64,000 bases of DNA from JALJPB01 sp963933115 (GTDB lineage: Bacteria; Pseudomonadota; Gammaproteobacteria; Enterobacterales; Alteromonadaceae), in the NCBI GenBank assembly GCA_963933115.1, contig CAWVSL010000001.1, positions 71,575 to 135,574 on the forward strand. The letters run 5' to 3'. Position 1 is the stretch's first letter, and each line of letters starts with the position of its first letter. Positions 54,706-63,957 of this stretch are shown one piece after another. The notes beneath the pieces were generated by a model. That model did not search any database. It was not told the origin of the DNA and worked only from the letters and a program-made list of their open reading frames with translations. The translations under genes and the position numbers were made by a program.

Positions 54706-55084
54706 TACATATCCTTTTATCGATTAATATTCTTGGCATCGAGTTTATAACGATTATAACTGATCAATCGATATATCCTATGACAATAAAACTTTATGTT
54801 TGCTGATCCGTATCCAACAAAACACTAAAATGTGCAGTGTCTTCTACCTGTTACTTACTAAATAGATAAAGCAGTCAATATCATCGGGTAGATTAAATTA
54901 ACTGTTCTTTTAACAGCATGTTGATTAAGTGATATTAAATGGATTTTAACGAAGAAGACAATCTTTAAGATAGACAATACCAAGATAATATTTAGTACCG
55001 TTGCTAATAAAAAAGCGAGTTATCCCATTCGGTAATAACTCGCTCTTTTATTAGGTAGTCAACGTACCCGAGATAAACAACAAT
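54706..55084. other. 379-bp gap between putP end and the EEP-family gene
   Basis: Contains the putP terminator (55014-55044) and the start region of the EEP-family gene. An inverted pair ATCGATT (54719) and AATCGAT lies around the EEP leader. Nothing coding was found. Confidence 0.55.
55011..55044 (-). terminator. Intrinsic terminator of putP
   Basis: On the minus strand, AGCGAGTTAT and ATAACTCGCT form a ten-base stem with an 11-base loop, followed by TTTTTATTAG. It begins about 40 bases after the putP stop. Confidence 0.9.
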
Positions 55085-56584
55085 TTAACTATGTATATCT
55101 TCAACCTGCTCAAAAACTTTTTCTATCTCTTTATCAGCACCACCAGTTGCTTTACTAACAAAAACAACCGCTAAAGTACAAGCAATGAAGCCAGGGACTA
55201 TTTCATACATCAATGAACTAAGGCTTTGACCATTGATGGTAATAGGCGCATAAATCCAAATTAACACAGTAATCGCTCCAGCTAAAACACCGGCTAAAGC
55301 ACCATTTCGATTCATACCTTTCCAATGTAAGCTTAAAATAACTACAGGTCCAAAGGCAGCACCAAATCCAGCCCAAGCATTACTCACTAGACTCAAAATA
55401 GAATTAGTGCGGTCATAGGCTAAATAAATAGCAACTAGAGCCACCATAAACACAGATAATCGGCCTATCTGTACTAATTTTTTCTCACTCGCTTCTTTAT
55501 TTAAGAATGCTTGATAAAAATCGCCAGTAAGTGAACTAGAAGTCACTAAGAGCTGTGAAGAAATTGTACTCATAATCGCCGCTAAAATCGCAGCTAATAA
55601 AAAACCTGCAATTAATGGGCTAAATAACACTTGAGACAATACTATAAAAATAGTTTCAGGGTCATCTAATGCAATACCTGTCTTAGCAACATAAGCAATA
55701 CCTGAAAAGCCCGTAGCCATAGCACCAATAATAGCAACTATCATCCATGTCATTCCTATTCTTCGTGCTTTAGGTAAATCATCAACACTCCGTATAGCCA
55801 TAAACCTGACAATAATATGAGGTTGTCCAAAATAGCCTAAGCCCCATGCCAGCGCTGACATAATTCCTAATGCACTGACGCCACTGAATAAGTTTAATAA
55901 ATTAGGATTAATGCTTTCGACGCTATTATTAATTTGCTCAATACCGCCAACATCATTTATGGCAACAATGGGGACCAAAACCAAAGCAACAAACATAATA
56001 CAACCTTGAACAAAGTCAGTTAAGCTTACTGCTAAAAATCCACCAAATAGCGTGTACATAACGACAACGCCCGCAGTGATATACAGACCTGCTTCATAAT
56101 CCAAACCAAAAGAGCTTTCAAAGAGCTTTCCACCGGCAGCAATACCAGACGAAGTATATAAAGTGAAAAAGATAATAATAACTAAAGAGGATACTAATCT
56201 GAGAATTCTTGTTTGATCATTAAAGCGATTCTCAAAGAAATCAGGTAGGGTAATCGAATCATTGGCAAGCTCGGTATAAGTACGCAGCCTAGGAGCAACA
56301 ACGAGATAATTCAGAAAAGCACCGATAACTAAACCAAGCGCAATCCAAAGACTGCTGACGCCAGTAATATACATAGCACCAGGAAGACCCATTAACATCC
56401 AGCCACTCATATCAGAAGCTCCCGCTGATAATGCAGTCACCGAAGGACTTAAATTACGTCCACCTAGCATATAGCCAGATATATCACTGGTGGATTTTTT
56501 ATAGGCATAAAAACCGATGCCTAACATAACGATAAAATATACCGTTAATGAAATAATGGTACCTATTTCCAAAGTGTACTCCAA
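55085..56584 (-). CDS. putP: Sodium/proline symporter
   Basis: Na+-coupled proline importer of the SSS family, 499 residues against 502 in E. coli, with about 13 transmembrane helices. The N-terminal signature LGGRNLSPSVTALSAGASDM followed by SGWMLMGLPGA is characteristic of PutP. No putA lies nearby. Start is uncertain: the TTG at 56584 has no Shine-Dalgarno, while the TTG at 56572 has GGAG six bases upstream and would remove four residues. A strong terminator follows. Confidence 0.94.
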   Translation of the reverse strand: MEYTLEIGTIISLTVYFIVMLGIGFYAYKKSTSDISGYMLGGRNLSPSVTALSAGASDMSGWMLMGLPGAMYITGVSSLWIALGLVIGAFLNYLVVAPRLRTYTELANDSITLPDFFENRFNDQTRILRLVSSLVIIIFFTLYTSSGIAAGGKLFESSFGLDYEAGLYITAGVVVMYTLFGGFLAVSLTDFVQGCIMFVALVLVPIVAINDVGGIEQINNSVESINPNLLNLFSGVSALGIMSALAWGLGYFGQPHIIVRFMAIRSVDDLPKARRIGMTWMIVAIIGAMATGFSGIAYVAKTGIALDDPETIFIVLSQVLFSPLIAGFLLAAILAAIMSTISSQLLVTSSSLTGDFYQAFLNKEASEKKLVQIGRLSVFMVALVAIYLAYDRTNSILSLVSNAWAGFGAAFGPVVILSLHWKGMNRNGALAGVLAGAITVLIWIYAPITINGQSLSSLMYEIVPGFIACTLAVVFVSKATGGADKEIEKVFEQVEDIHS

Positions 56585-56913
56585 AATAATTTATTGTTTT
56601 TATAAGTATGAAAAGCTATTTTTACACATCCGATAAATTTTTGTTATCAATAAGGTAGGAAAAGTGAAAAATAAAATTAAACGGTAATATGAGTATATTT
56701 AATAGGGTTATTACCGACTTCACCGATGATAAACCTGTTTTAAAAAACTTCCCCCCTAAAAAAATCAAGCGAGATTATCCGAAAAGGCTTAGTGAAGGCT
56801 GACATGAAGAAGGATCTAGTTTAGCCCTAGGTGATTATAAACTTCTCCGGCTGATAATATTAAAAAACAGAGCGACAGGCTCTGTTTTTGTTAGACAACA
56901 ATTGATTTACGGA
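56585..56913. other. 329-bp gap between galE end and putP
   Basis: Contains the galE terminator and the putP upstream region. Local sequence is AT-rich with a CCCCCC run near 56752. No gene, RNA or further repeat was recognised. Confidence 0.55.
56862..56889 (-). terminator. Intrinsic terminator of galE
   Basis: AAAAACAGAGC pairs perfectly with GCTCTGTTTTT around a five-base loop; transcription from galE (minus strand) runs into a TTTTTTA tail. It starts about 25 bases after the galE stop. Confidence 0.93.
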
Positions 56914-57939
56914 TTACTCAAAATGAGTAGAGTCAAAGCCATTAGGGTTTTGAGACTGCCAACGCCAAGTATCTTCAATCATCATGGTTAAGTTACGAGT
57001 GGCTTGCCACTGCAGTATATCATTGGCAACACTGGCATCGGCAAATACGGTTGCAATATCACCGGCACGTCTTGGTACAATTTGATAAGGAATATCTTGG
57101 CCACTAACCGCTTTAAAAGTATTAACAATTTCTAGCACCGATGTCCCCTTTCCTGTTCCTAAATTAATAGCTTGGCAGCCGTCAATTTCAGATAGTTTGT
57201 CAAGGGCTTTTACATGCCCTAAGGCTAAGTCAACAACGTGAATATAATCTCTAACCCCAGTACCATCGACCGTATCATAATCATCACCAAACACTTGTAA
57301 CTGAGCTAAACGCCCTACGGCTACCTGAGCGACGTAAGGTAGTAAATTATTAGGCACGCCATTAGGGTTTTCACCAATCAATCCTGACTCATGAGCACCA
57401 ATAGGGTTAAAGTAACGTAAACAGGCAATAGACCACTCACTGTCACTTTTAGCGAGATCAAACAAGATATGCTCAATCATTAACTTAGTTTGACCATAAG
57501 GGTTGGTCGCAGAAGTGGGCATACCTTCATCTAATGGCGACGGATTATTTTCACCATAAACCGTTGCTGACGAACTAAACACCAAATTTTTAACTTGGTG
57601 CTTATCCATAATCTTCAACAAGGATATTGTCCCTGTGACATTATTATGATAATAATTTAACGGTATCTGGCTAGACTCACCCACAGCTTTTAAACCGGCA
57701 AAATGTATCACGGCTTCAATATGGTGCTCACTGAATATATGATCTATTGCCGACTCATCGCAAATATCAGCCTCAATGAAAGTAATAGTTTTGCCGGTAA
57801 TCGTTTTGATCCGGTCGAGTACTTTAGTTGATGAATTAGCTAAATTATCAACTACAATGATATTTTTGTTTAACTTTAGTAATTCGACAACAGTGTGACT
57901 GCCGATATAACCCGTGCCACCGGTGATCAGTATACTCAT
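56914..57939 (-). CDS. galE: UDP-glucose 4-epimerase
   Basis: Interconverts UDP-glucose and UDP-galactose for surface polysaccharide. NAD site GGTGYIGSH at residues 7-15, catalytic Ser124 region (SSSATVYGE) and the Tyr148-x-x-x-Lys152 pair (YGQTK). Length 341 (E. coli 338). It follows the DHH gene by 32 bases on the same strand and may be part of the cysDNC-led unit, though the functions are not related. Confidence 0.96.
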   Translation of the reverse strand: MSILITGGTGYIGSHTVVELLKLNKNIIVVDNLANSSTKVLDRIKTITGKTITFIEADICDESAIDHIFSEHHIEAVIHFAGLKAVGESSQIPLNYYHNNVTGTISLLKIMDKHQVKNLVFSSSATVYGENNPSPLDEGMPTSATNPYGQTKLMIEHILFDLAKSDSEWSIACLRYFNPIGAHESGLIGENPNGVPNNLLPYVAQVAVGRLAQLQVFGDDYDTVDGTGVRDYIHVVDLALGHVKALDKLSEIDGCQAINLGTGKGTSVLEIVNTFKAVSGQDIPYQIVPRRAGDIATVFADASVANDILQWQATRNLTMMIEDTWRWQSQNPNGFDSTHFE

Positions 57940-57971
57940 ATTATTCCTTTAAATTGATAGACAAAAAAGTG

Positions 57972-58937
57972 TTATGAACTAATTTGGTAGTATTGTGTCA
58001 TTGTTTGAATAAAAGTCTCAAGCATTTCTTTAGGTAAGTTATTTATTCCTGCCGCTCCTGCTCTACCCCCACCGGTAGGGAATTGAATACATATTTCATC
58101 TGCACCCTGCTTATTGGTCAATGGCGCTCTTATACTTACCGTATAAGTGTCATCAGCATTTAAACTCAATACTGCATGGGCTTTGCTTGGCGAGTTATTA
58201 GCAAGCTCATTACCAAAAACCCCACTGACTCTTCTAGCCCATGATTCATCATCGAGCATTACCACTTTGCAAACCTCAGTATCTGTTATTACCTGAGCCG
58301 ATTGTGCTTTTGCCATATCTTCGCGATAGGCTGAAGCTAGGGTTGAAAATATCCCATCCTTTTCATTAATTAGAATTAATGGATCGGGGTAATTTAATAA
58401 TAAGTTAAATAATTGAGTGGGCTTAAAGTGCAAGTCATCAATGCTACGACCGTAGCCATTATAATTAATATATACGCCAAGCTCTGCAAGTTGATTTATT
58501 TGAGATAAACTTAAACCCTGTTCTTTAGCTAACTTTTGGGCGGCTTTTTCCATATTGTCACCAAAAGCGGCAGCAATGGCCCAATGAACAAATTTTCCTT
58601 TTAAAAAATCATTCACTAATAGGCTAGTACAAATATTGGCATCAGTATTAATAAGCGTGGTTAAATATTGTGACTGAGGGATATCACCGCTTCGGTGATG
58701 GTCAACGTAAAAAATATCCACTTGATTAGCCAGTAATATGTTTAACGCTACAATATTTTTTTCAAGCGATATATCAAGCACTGTTACTGAACTAACGCCC
58801 TGCTCAGGCACTTGCTTCAGTAGACTAATGTCTCGTTTAACACCCGAAATTAATATTGACTCTTTGGGCTCAGCCAAGCGTAATTGCAACAGGGCAATAA
58901 TGCCATCAGCATCACCATTAAAAACATCATAATGCAT
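57972..58937 (-). CDS. DHH-family phosphoesterase
   Basis: 321 residues with the DHH metal motifs: NGDADG at 7-12, LDIS at 54-57 and VDHHRSGD at 78-85, then a C-terminal DHHA1 part with GGGRAGAAGIN, where arginine replaces the usual histidine of GGGH. Such enzymes cleave short RNAs, pAp or cyclic dinucleotides; which applies here is not known. Start is ATG 58937, with AAGG nine bases upstream; the TTG one codon earlier is less likely. It begins 11 bases after cysC, so a link to PAPS-derived nucleotides is possible (inference). Confidence 0.82.
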   Translation of the reverse strand: MHYDVFNGDADGIIALLQLRLAEPKESILISGVKRDISLLKQVPEQGVSSVTVLDISLEKNIVALNILLANQVDIFYVDHHRSGDIPQSQYLTTLINTDANICTSLLVNDFLKGKFVHWAIAAAFGDNMEKAAQKLAKEQGLSLSQINQLAELGVYINYNGYGRSIDDLHFKPTQLFNLLLNYPDPLILINEKDGIFSTLASAYREDMAKAQSAQVITDTEVCKVVMLDDESWARRVSGVFGNELANNSPSKAHAVLSLNADDTYTVSIRAPLTNKQGADEICIQFPTGGGRAGAAGINNLPKEMLETFIQTMTQYYQISS

Positions 58938-58948
58938 CAAAAATAACC

Positions 58949-59569
58949 TTATATTTTACTGGGTATGAAACCTTGCTCAATTAAAAAATCGATAATTTGT
59001 ACGGCACATTGCCCAATTGATTTTTCATCAGTTTTAACATGTATCGTAGGGGATGTCGGTATGTCATAAGTGGAGTCAATGCCGGTAAAGTCTTTAATTT
59101 CACCTGCACGCGCTTTTTTATAAAGACCTTTTGGATCTCTTTGCTCACAAACATTAATAGGTGTATCAATATACACTTCAATAAACTCGCCTTCTTTGAG
59201 TAGTTTTGAAGCCATCATACGGTCTGTTGCAAACGGAGAGATAAAAGCGGTTGAGACAATTAAACCGGAATCAATAAAAAGCTTGGCCACTTCACTAATA
59301 CGTCTAATGTTTTCAATTCTGTCATCATCACTAAAACCTAAATCACCATTTAAACCATGGCGTACATTATCACCATCAAGTAAATAGCTATGGCAACCTC
59401 GCTCAAATAACATCGCATCAACGGCGTTAGCAACAGTCGATTTACCTGAACCACTTAATCCGGTATACCACAACAGGCAAGGTTGTTGATTTTTTAAATT
59501 TGCACGATCAGCTTTACTAATATTTTGCTCATGCCACACAGTGTTTTCTGTTTTCATTTTTTTACTCAT
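58949..59569 (-). CDS. cysC: Adenylylsulfate (APS) kinase
   Basis: Phosphorylates APS to PAPS. P-loop GLSGSGKST at residues 37-45, then DGDNVRHGLNGDLGFSDDDR and the catalytic-loop STAFISPF; the C-terminal DPKGLYKKARAGEIKDFTGID is diagnostic. The open frame starts at TTG 59587; ATG 59569 (206 residues) and ATG 59557 (202 residues, closest to E. coli length) are better candidates and no strong Shine-Dalgarno decides. It lies between the SLC13 permease and the DHH gene. Confidence 0.95.
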   Translation of the reverse strand: MSKKMKTENTVWHEQNISKADRANLKNQQPCLLWYTGLSGSGKSTVANAVDAMLFERGCHSYLLDGDNVRHGLNGDLGFSDDDRIENIRRISEVAKLFIDSGLIVSTAFISPFATDRMMASKLLKEGEFIEVYIDTPINVCEQRDPKGLYKKARAGEIKDFTGIDSTYDIPTSPTIHVKTDEKSIGQCAVQIIDFLIEQGFIPSKI

Positions 59570-59614
59570 AATAAAGTCTAAAATCAAGGTCTAAAATACT
59601 TATTCACAATACGA

Positions 59615-61348
59615 TTAAAAAGGAAAAACCACGGGGATCATTAATAAAACCACGATAGAATAAGTCAGTGATACTGGCCAGCCAAACTTTATAAAGTCTG
59701 ATAATTTATAATTACCGGCATTGTACACCATAACGTTCGTTTGGTAGCCATAGGGACTAATAAAGCTGCCACTTGCCCCGAATGCAACCGCCATGACAAA
59801 GGGCAGCGGATTGATACCTAAACCTAAAGCTAAATTATAAGCGATGGGGAAAATTAAGGCCGCGGCAGCGCTATTAGTAACAAGTTCAGTCATCACTAAC
59901 GTCACTAAAAAAACACCGATTAATGCCATATAAGCACTTTGACCGTTTAATATTGAATGTAAAAAATCAGCAAACAAACTAGCAACACCACTAGTTTCAA
60001 GTCCTTTCGCTAAAGTAAGGGCGCCAAGCACTATCATCCATATTTCTAATGGAAAACGTCTTTTAATCTCGTTTACTGTTAGGCAGCCCGTAAACAATAA
60101 GAGTGAAATATAAAAAATCAAACATTTAAGTAAAGAGATGTCGCTAATAACCGAGACAGTAATTGCAGTAATAAAACCAAAAACAGTTAACTTATCTCGC
60201 CAGCCAACCAACATATTGTCAGGCTGGTGACCCGACAGTATAAAAAAGTTTTTCGATAAGTTAGTTCTAGAAGAAAAATCTTGGCCAACAGCCAAAACGA
60301 GGAAGTCTCCCGATTGAATAACAATTTCACCTAACTTACCCGATAAAACACCACCATCACGACGTATTGCAACGACTGCTGCATCAAACCGTGCTCTAAA
60401 TCCCGCTGTTTTTAAACTTTTTCCAATAACTGCAGAGTCAGGTTTAATTAATACTTCGGTTAGGTTATCCCTTAACAAACCATCTTGTTCAGCAAAAAGT
60501 GTTAGCCCATCAAATTGCTGTAAGGTTAATACCTTGGAAATATCACCATTAAAGATGAGCTTGTCACCTGGTTGAATACCTTCATCAGGAGCAACGGGAG
60601 AAATTAATCTTCCCGCTCTTATGATTTCTATAAGAAAGAGTGAATCAAGATTACGTAAACCATTTTCTTCAACCGTTAAACCAATCAATCTTGATGACAA
60701 ACCGACTTCAGCCTCAACAAAATAATCGGTATTATTTATATTGGTTAGTGTCATGTCTGGCAATGAATTTATACGAATAAAGACCACCAACAAACACGTC
60801 ACCAATGCGACAATACCCACTAAAGTAAAGTCAAAAAAAGCTAACGATTGTTGACCTTGCTCCAGCCACATACTATTCACAATTAAATTAGTTGACGTAC
60901 CAACGAGTGTTAAAGTGCCACCGAGAATGGCGGCAAATGATAGAGGAATAAGGAGTTTCCCTGGATTGATTAAGGTGTTTTTTTTAATTGAACCGATAAG
61001 CGTTGCGACCACTGCGGTATTACTCATTAATGCAGAAGCAAAAGCAGCGTAAGATAAAGTCCTTAACGTTGATTGATTTTTTGAACCCTTAATCATTTTA
61101 CCTGATATACGCCTTAACACACTTGTTCTTTCAAACGAGAAAGAACACAGTACAAGGAATATTAGCGTGACTAAACCAGGGTTAATTGCGTTAACAAGGA
61201 TATCTTCAGAATTAACGAAGGTTCCTGCTAAACAAGCCAAGGTTGCACCAGCAAAAACCCGTTCAGGCACTTGTTGAAATTTTAACAAACCGACAAAAGT
61301 TAACAGAAAAATAGCCAGCATCATAAACTGCATAACTGTCATTGACAT
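59615..61348 (-). CDS. SLC13/DASS permease with two RCK_C domains (probable sulfate importer)
   Basis: 577-residue membrane protein. Two halves of transmembrane helices carry the family's signatures LGGTLTLVGTSTNLIVNSMW and LVTNSAAAALIFPIAYNLAL. Between them are two TrkA-C/RCK_C domains (about 215-285 and 297-360). SLC13 members carry sulfate or dicarboxylates; its place between cysN and cysC argues for sulfate. No cysPTWA ABC importer is seen in the window. The RCK_C domains suggest ligand control of transport. Confidence 0.87.
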   Translation of the reverse strand: MSMTVMQFMMLAIFLLTFVGLLKFQQVPERVFAGATLACLAGTFVNSEDILVNAINPGLVTLIFLVLCSFSFERTSVLRRISGKMIKGSKNQSTLRTLSYAAFASALMSNTAVVATLIGSIKKNTLINPGKLLIPLSFAAILGGTLTLVGTSTNLIVNSMWLEQGQQSLAFFDFTLVGIVALVTCLLVVFIRINSLPDMTLTNINNTDYFVEAEVGLSSRLIGLTVEENGLRNLDSLFLIEIIRAGRLISPVAPDEGIQPGDKLIFNGDISKVLTLQQFDGLTLFAEQDGLLRDNLTEVLIKPDSAVIGKSLKTAGFRARFDAAVVAIRRDGGVLSGKLGEIVIQSGDFLVLAVGQDFSSRTNLSKNFFILSGHQPDNMLVGWRDKLTVFGFITAITVSVISDISLLKCLIFYISLLLFTGCLTVNEIKRRFPLEIWMIVLGALTLAKGLETSGVASLFADFLHSILNGQSAYMALIGVFLVTLVMTELVTNSAAAALIFPIAYNLALGLGINPLPFVMAVAFGASGSFISPYGYQTNVMVYNAGNYKLSDFIKFGWPVSLTYSIVVLLMIPVVFPF

Positions 61349-61472
61349 AAATCCTTAATAAAAATATCTATCGATAAATTGCTAAAACTTTACCGATAGT
61401 TGACAGCTATAAACTGAATAACTTCCTTCAGACCTATTGAACTCTTAAATTCATCAATCCTTATCAGTAATG

Positions 61473-62879
61473 CTAACCTTTAAATAAATCTCTAGCACCC
61501 CAATGTGGGTAGTGTTTACGAACAAGTGCATTAAACTCAAGTTCAAAAGGTGAAAATTCATCGTTGACTGTTTTCTCAATCGCTTGATTAATCATACCCG
61601 CACCCACAGTAATATTACTTAAACGGTCAATAATGATAAAAGCACCTGTTGACTTGTTCAAGTTGTAACTATCAAAATGTAAGGTTTCAGCTACTTCAAA
61701 GTCTACTAAACCAATTTCATTCAACGCTAATTGAGATGCATCAATGTTTTCCATAGTATTAACATCAATACGATGGTTGATTTTTATTGCATGGCCGGTA
61801 GTTAACTTAGAACCATGTTTAATATAGTATTCACGACCCGCTTCAAGCTCACTTTCGTGCATCCAAACGACCGTGGCATTAAATTCTTTTGAAGAGGTGG
61901 GTAAATTACCTTTCTTAACAATGGTTTCACCACGGCTAATATCTATTTCATCTGATAATGTTAGCGTTACTGCCATACCTTTATCGGCACGTTCGATTTC
62001 CCCTTCATAGGTAACAATCGACTTTACTGTACTTTCTTTACCCGAGGGCAAAGCGACAATACTATCACCCACACGAACATGACCAGCAGAAACCGTACCG
62101 GCAAAGCCTCTGAAATCAAGGTTAGGACGATTGACATACTGAACTTGATACCTAAGGTTAGTAAAGGAGTCATCACCTTCAACTTTGATGGTGTTAAGCA
62201 ACTTCATTAACGTAGCCCCAGGATACCAAGGCATATTTTGACTTTCTTCGACCACATTATCGCCTTTTAAAGCGGATAACGGAATAAATCTAACATCGTT
62301 AAAGTTAAGATCCTCAGCAAAGTCACGGTATTCTTTCTTGATTTCTTGATAACGTTCTTGGCTAAAATCAACTAAATCCATTTTATTAACCGCTACTAGC
62401 ACATGTTTAATACCCAGCAATGAACAAATAAATGAGTGACGACGAGTTTGGACTTGCACGCCATAACGCGCATCGATCAAAATAATAGCGAGATCACAAG
62501 TTGAAGCACCGGTGGCCATATTTCGAGTATATTGTTCATGACCAGGCGTATCAGCAATAATAAACTTACGGGTATCAGTAGCAAAATAACGATAAGCAAC
62601 ATCAATGGTAATGCCTTGCTCACGTTCAGACTGAAGACCATCAACTAAAAGAGCTAAATCAATTTCTTCACCTGTGGTGCCTGATTTTTTACTGTCTTGA
62701 GTAATCGCAGCAAGTTGATCTTCAAAAATCATTTTTGAGTCATGAAGTAATCGGCCAATTAAGGTACTTTTGCCATCATCAACACTTCCGCAGGTAAAAA
62801 AACGGATCATTTCTTTGTTTTCATGTTGTTTTAAATAAGCTTGAATATCTTGTTCAATTAAGTCGTCTTGTTGACTCAT
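61473..62879 (-). CDS. cysN: Sulfate adenylyltransferase subunit 1 (GTPase)
   Basis: GTPase subunit that drives APS formation by CysD. EF-Tu-like G motifs: GSVDDGKSTL at 31-40, DTPGHEQY and NKMDLVD; then two beta-barrel domains. Length 468 (E. coli 475). An ATG five codons upstream is in frame, but ATG 62879 has AAGGA at seven bases. It follows cysD by 113 bases. There is no fused APS-kinase domain, and cysC is separate. Confidence 0.97.
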   Translation of the reverse strand: MSQQDDLIEQDIQAYLKQHENKEMIRFFTCGSVDDGKSTLIGRLLHDSKMIFEDQLAAITQDSKKSGTTGEEIDLALLVDGLQSEREQGITIDVAYRYFATDTRKFIIADTPGHEQYTRNMATGASTCDLAIILIDARYGVQVQTRRHSFICSLLGIKHVLVAVNKMDLVDFSQERYQEIKKEYRDFAEDLNFNDVRFIPLSALKGDNVVEESQNMPWYPGATLMKLLNTIKVEGDDSFTNLRYQVQYVNRPNLDFRGFAGTVSAGHVRVGDSIVALPSGKESTVKSIVTYEGEIERADKGMAVTLTLSDEIDISRGETIVKKGNLPTSSKEFNATVVWMHESELEAGREYYIKHGSKLTTGHAIKINHRIDVNTMENIDASQLALNEIGLVDFEVAETLHFDSYNLNKSTGAFIIIDRLSNITVGAGMINQAIEKTVNDEFSPFELEFNALVRKHYPHWGARDLFKG

Positions 62880-62992
62880 TTTCTTTCCTTTCATAAAGCG
62901 TTAATTGTGCTTTAGATAAATATTAAATGGTTATATCTCAGTCAATATTTCTATTGAACTAAATAGAGGTAATTAATGCTGACTGGGTCGTT

Positions 62993-63892
62993 CTAAAAAT
63001 AACCTTCCATTTTCTTCTTTTCCATCGAGCCTGATGAGTCATTATCAATCACTCGACCTTGACGTTCAGAGGTTTTTGTTAATAACATCTCTTGGATAAT
63101 TTCAGGTAATGTCGTCGCAGTTGACTCAACCGCTCCGGTTAATGGGTAACAGCCTAAGGTGCGGAAACGAACACTTTTCATCATCACCTCTTCATTCTCT
63201 TCAATCGGCATACGGTCATCATCTACCATGATCATCACACCATCACGTTCAACCACGGGACGTTCTTTGGCTAAATAAAGAGGAACAATATCAATACCTT
63301 CAAGATATATGTATTGCCAAATGTCTAGCTCAGTCCAGTTTGATAGAGGAAAAACACGAATACTTTCACCTTTATTGACTTTACCATTATAAATATTCCA
63401 AAGTTCAGGACGTTGAGACTTAGGATCCCAGCGGTGATTTTTATCACGGAAAGAATAGACTCGCTCTTTGGCTCTAGATTTTTCTTCATCACGGCGAGCA
63501 CCACCAAAAGCAGCATCAAAGCCGTAATGATCAAGTGCTTGTTTTAAGGCTTGGGTTTTCATTATGTCTGTATGTTTAGCACTTCCATGAACAAAGGGAC
63601 TAATACCCATCGCCATGCCTTCAAGATTTTTATGAACAAGTAACTCAAAACCATATTTTTCGGCCATTTGGTCACGAAAAACAATCATCTCTTTAAATTT
63701 CCAGTCAGTATCAACATGAAGTAACGGAAAAGGAATTTTTCCTGGCGCAAAAGCTTTACGAGCAAGATGTAATAAAACAGCAGAATCTTTACCGACAGAG
63801 TAAAGCATGGCGGGGTTATCAAATTCAGCGGCGACTTCACGAATAATGTGAATCGATTCAGCTTCAAGCTTTTGTAAATGGGTTAAATTCAT
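62993..63892 (-). CDS. cysD: Sulfate adenylyltransferase subunit 2
   Basis: Catalytic ATP sulfurylase subunit making APS from ATP and sulfate. The PP-loop-like site is NPAMLYSVGKDSAVLLHLARK, with HVDTDWKFKEM, the FGGARRDEEKSRAKER block and FPLSNWTELDIWQYI. Length 299 (E. coli 302). First gene of the sulfate-activation cluster (cysD-cysN-SLC13-cysC). A -10-like TATAAT lies about 40 bases upstream. Confidence 0.97.
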   Translation of the reverse strand: MNLTHLQKLEAESIHIIREVAAEFDNPAMLYSVGKDSAVLLHLARKAFAPGKIPFPLLHVDTDWKFKEMIVFRDQMAEKYGFELLVHKNLEGMAMGISPFVHGSAKHTDIMKTQALKQALDHYGFDAAFGGARRDEEKSRAKERVYSFRDKNHRWDPKSQRPELWNIYNGKVNKGESIRVFPLSNWTELDIWQYIYLEGIDIVPLYLAKERPVVERDGVMIMVDDDRMPIEENEEVMMKSVRFRTLGCYPLTGAVESTATTLPEIIQEMLLTKTSERQGRVIDNDSSGSMEKKKMEGYF

Positions 63893-63928
63893 TGGATATA
63901 TTACTGACTCTAGTGAAGATTAATTAGT

Positions 63929-63957
63929 ATTATAATGACATAAACTGATTATAACTG
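63929..63957 (-). promoter_or_regulatory. Candidate cysD promoter with repeated ATTATAA elements
   Basis: On the minus strand a perfect TATAAT (63934-63929) lies about 40 bases before cysD, with only a weak CAGTTA at -35 distance, as expected for an activator-dependent promoter. ATTATAA occurs at 63929 and again at 63948. CysB control is expected from other bacteria but no site was recognised. Confidence 0.35.
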
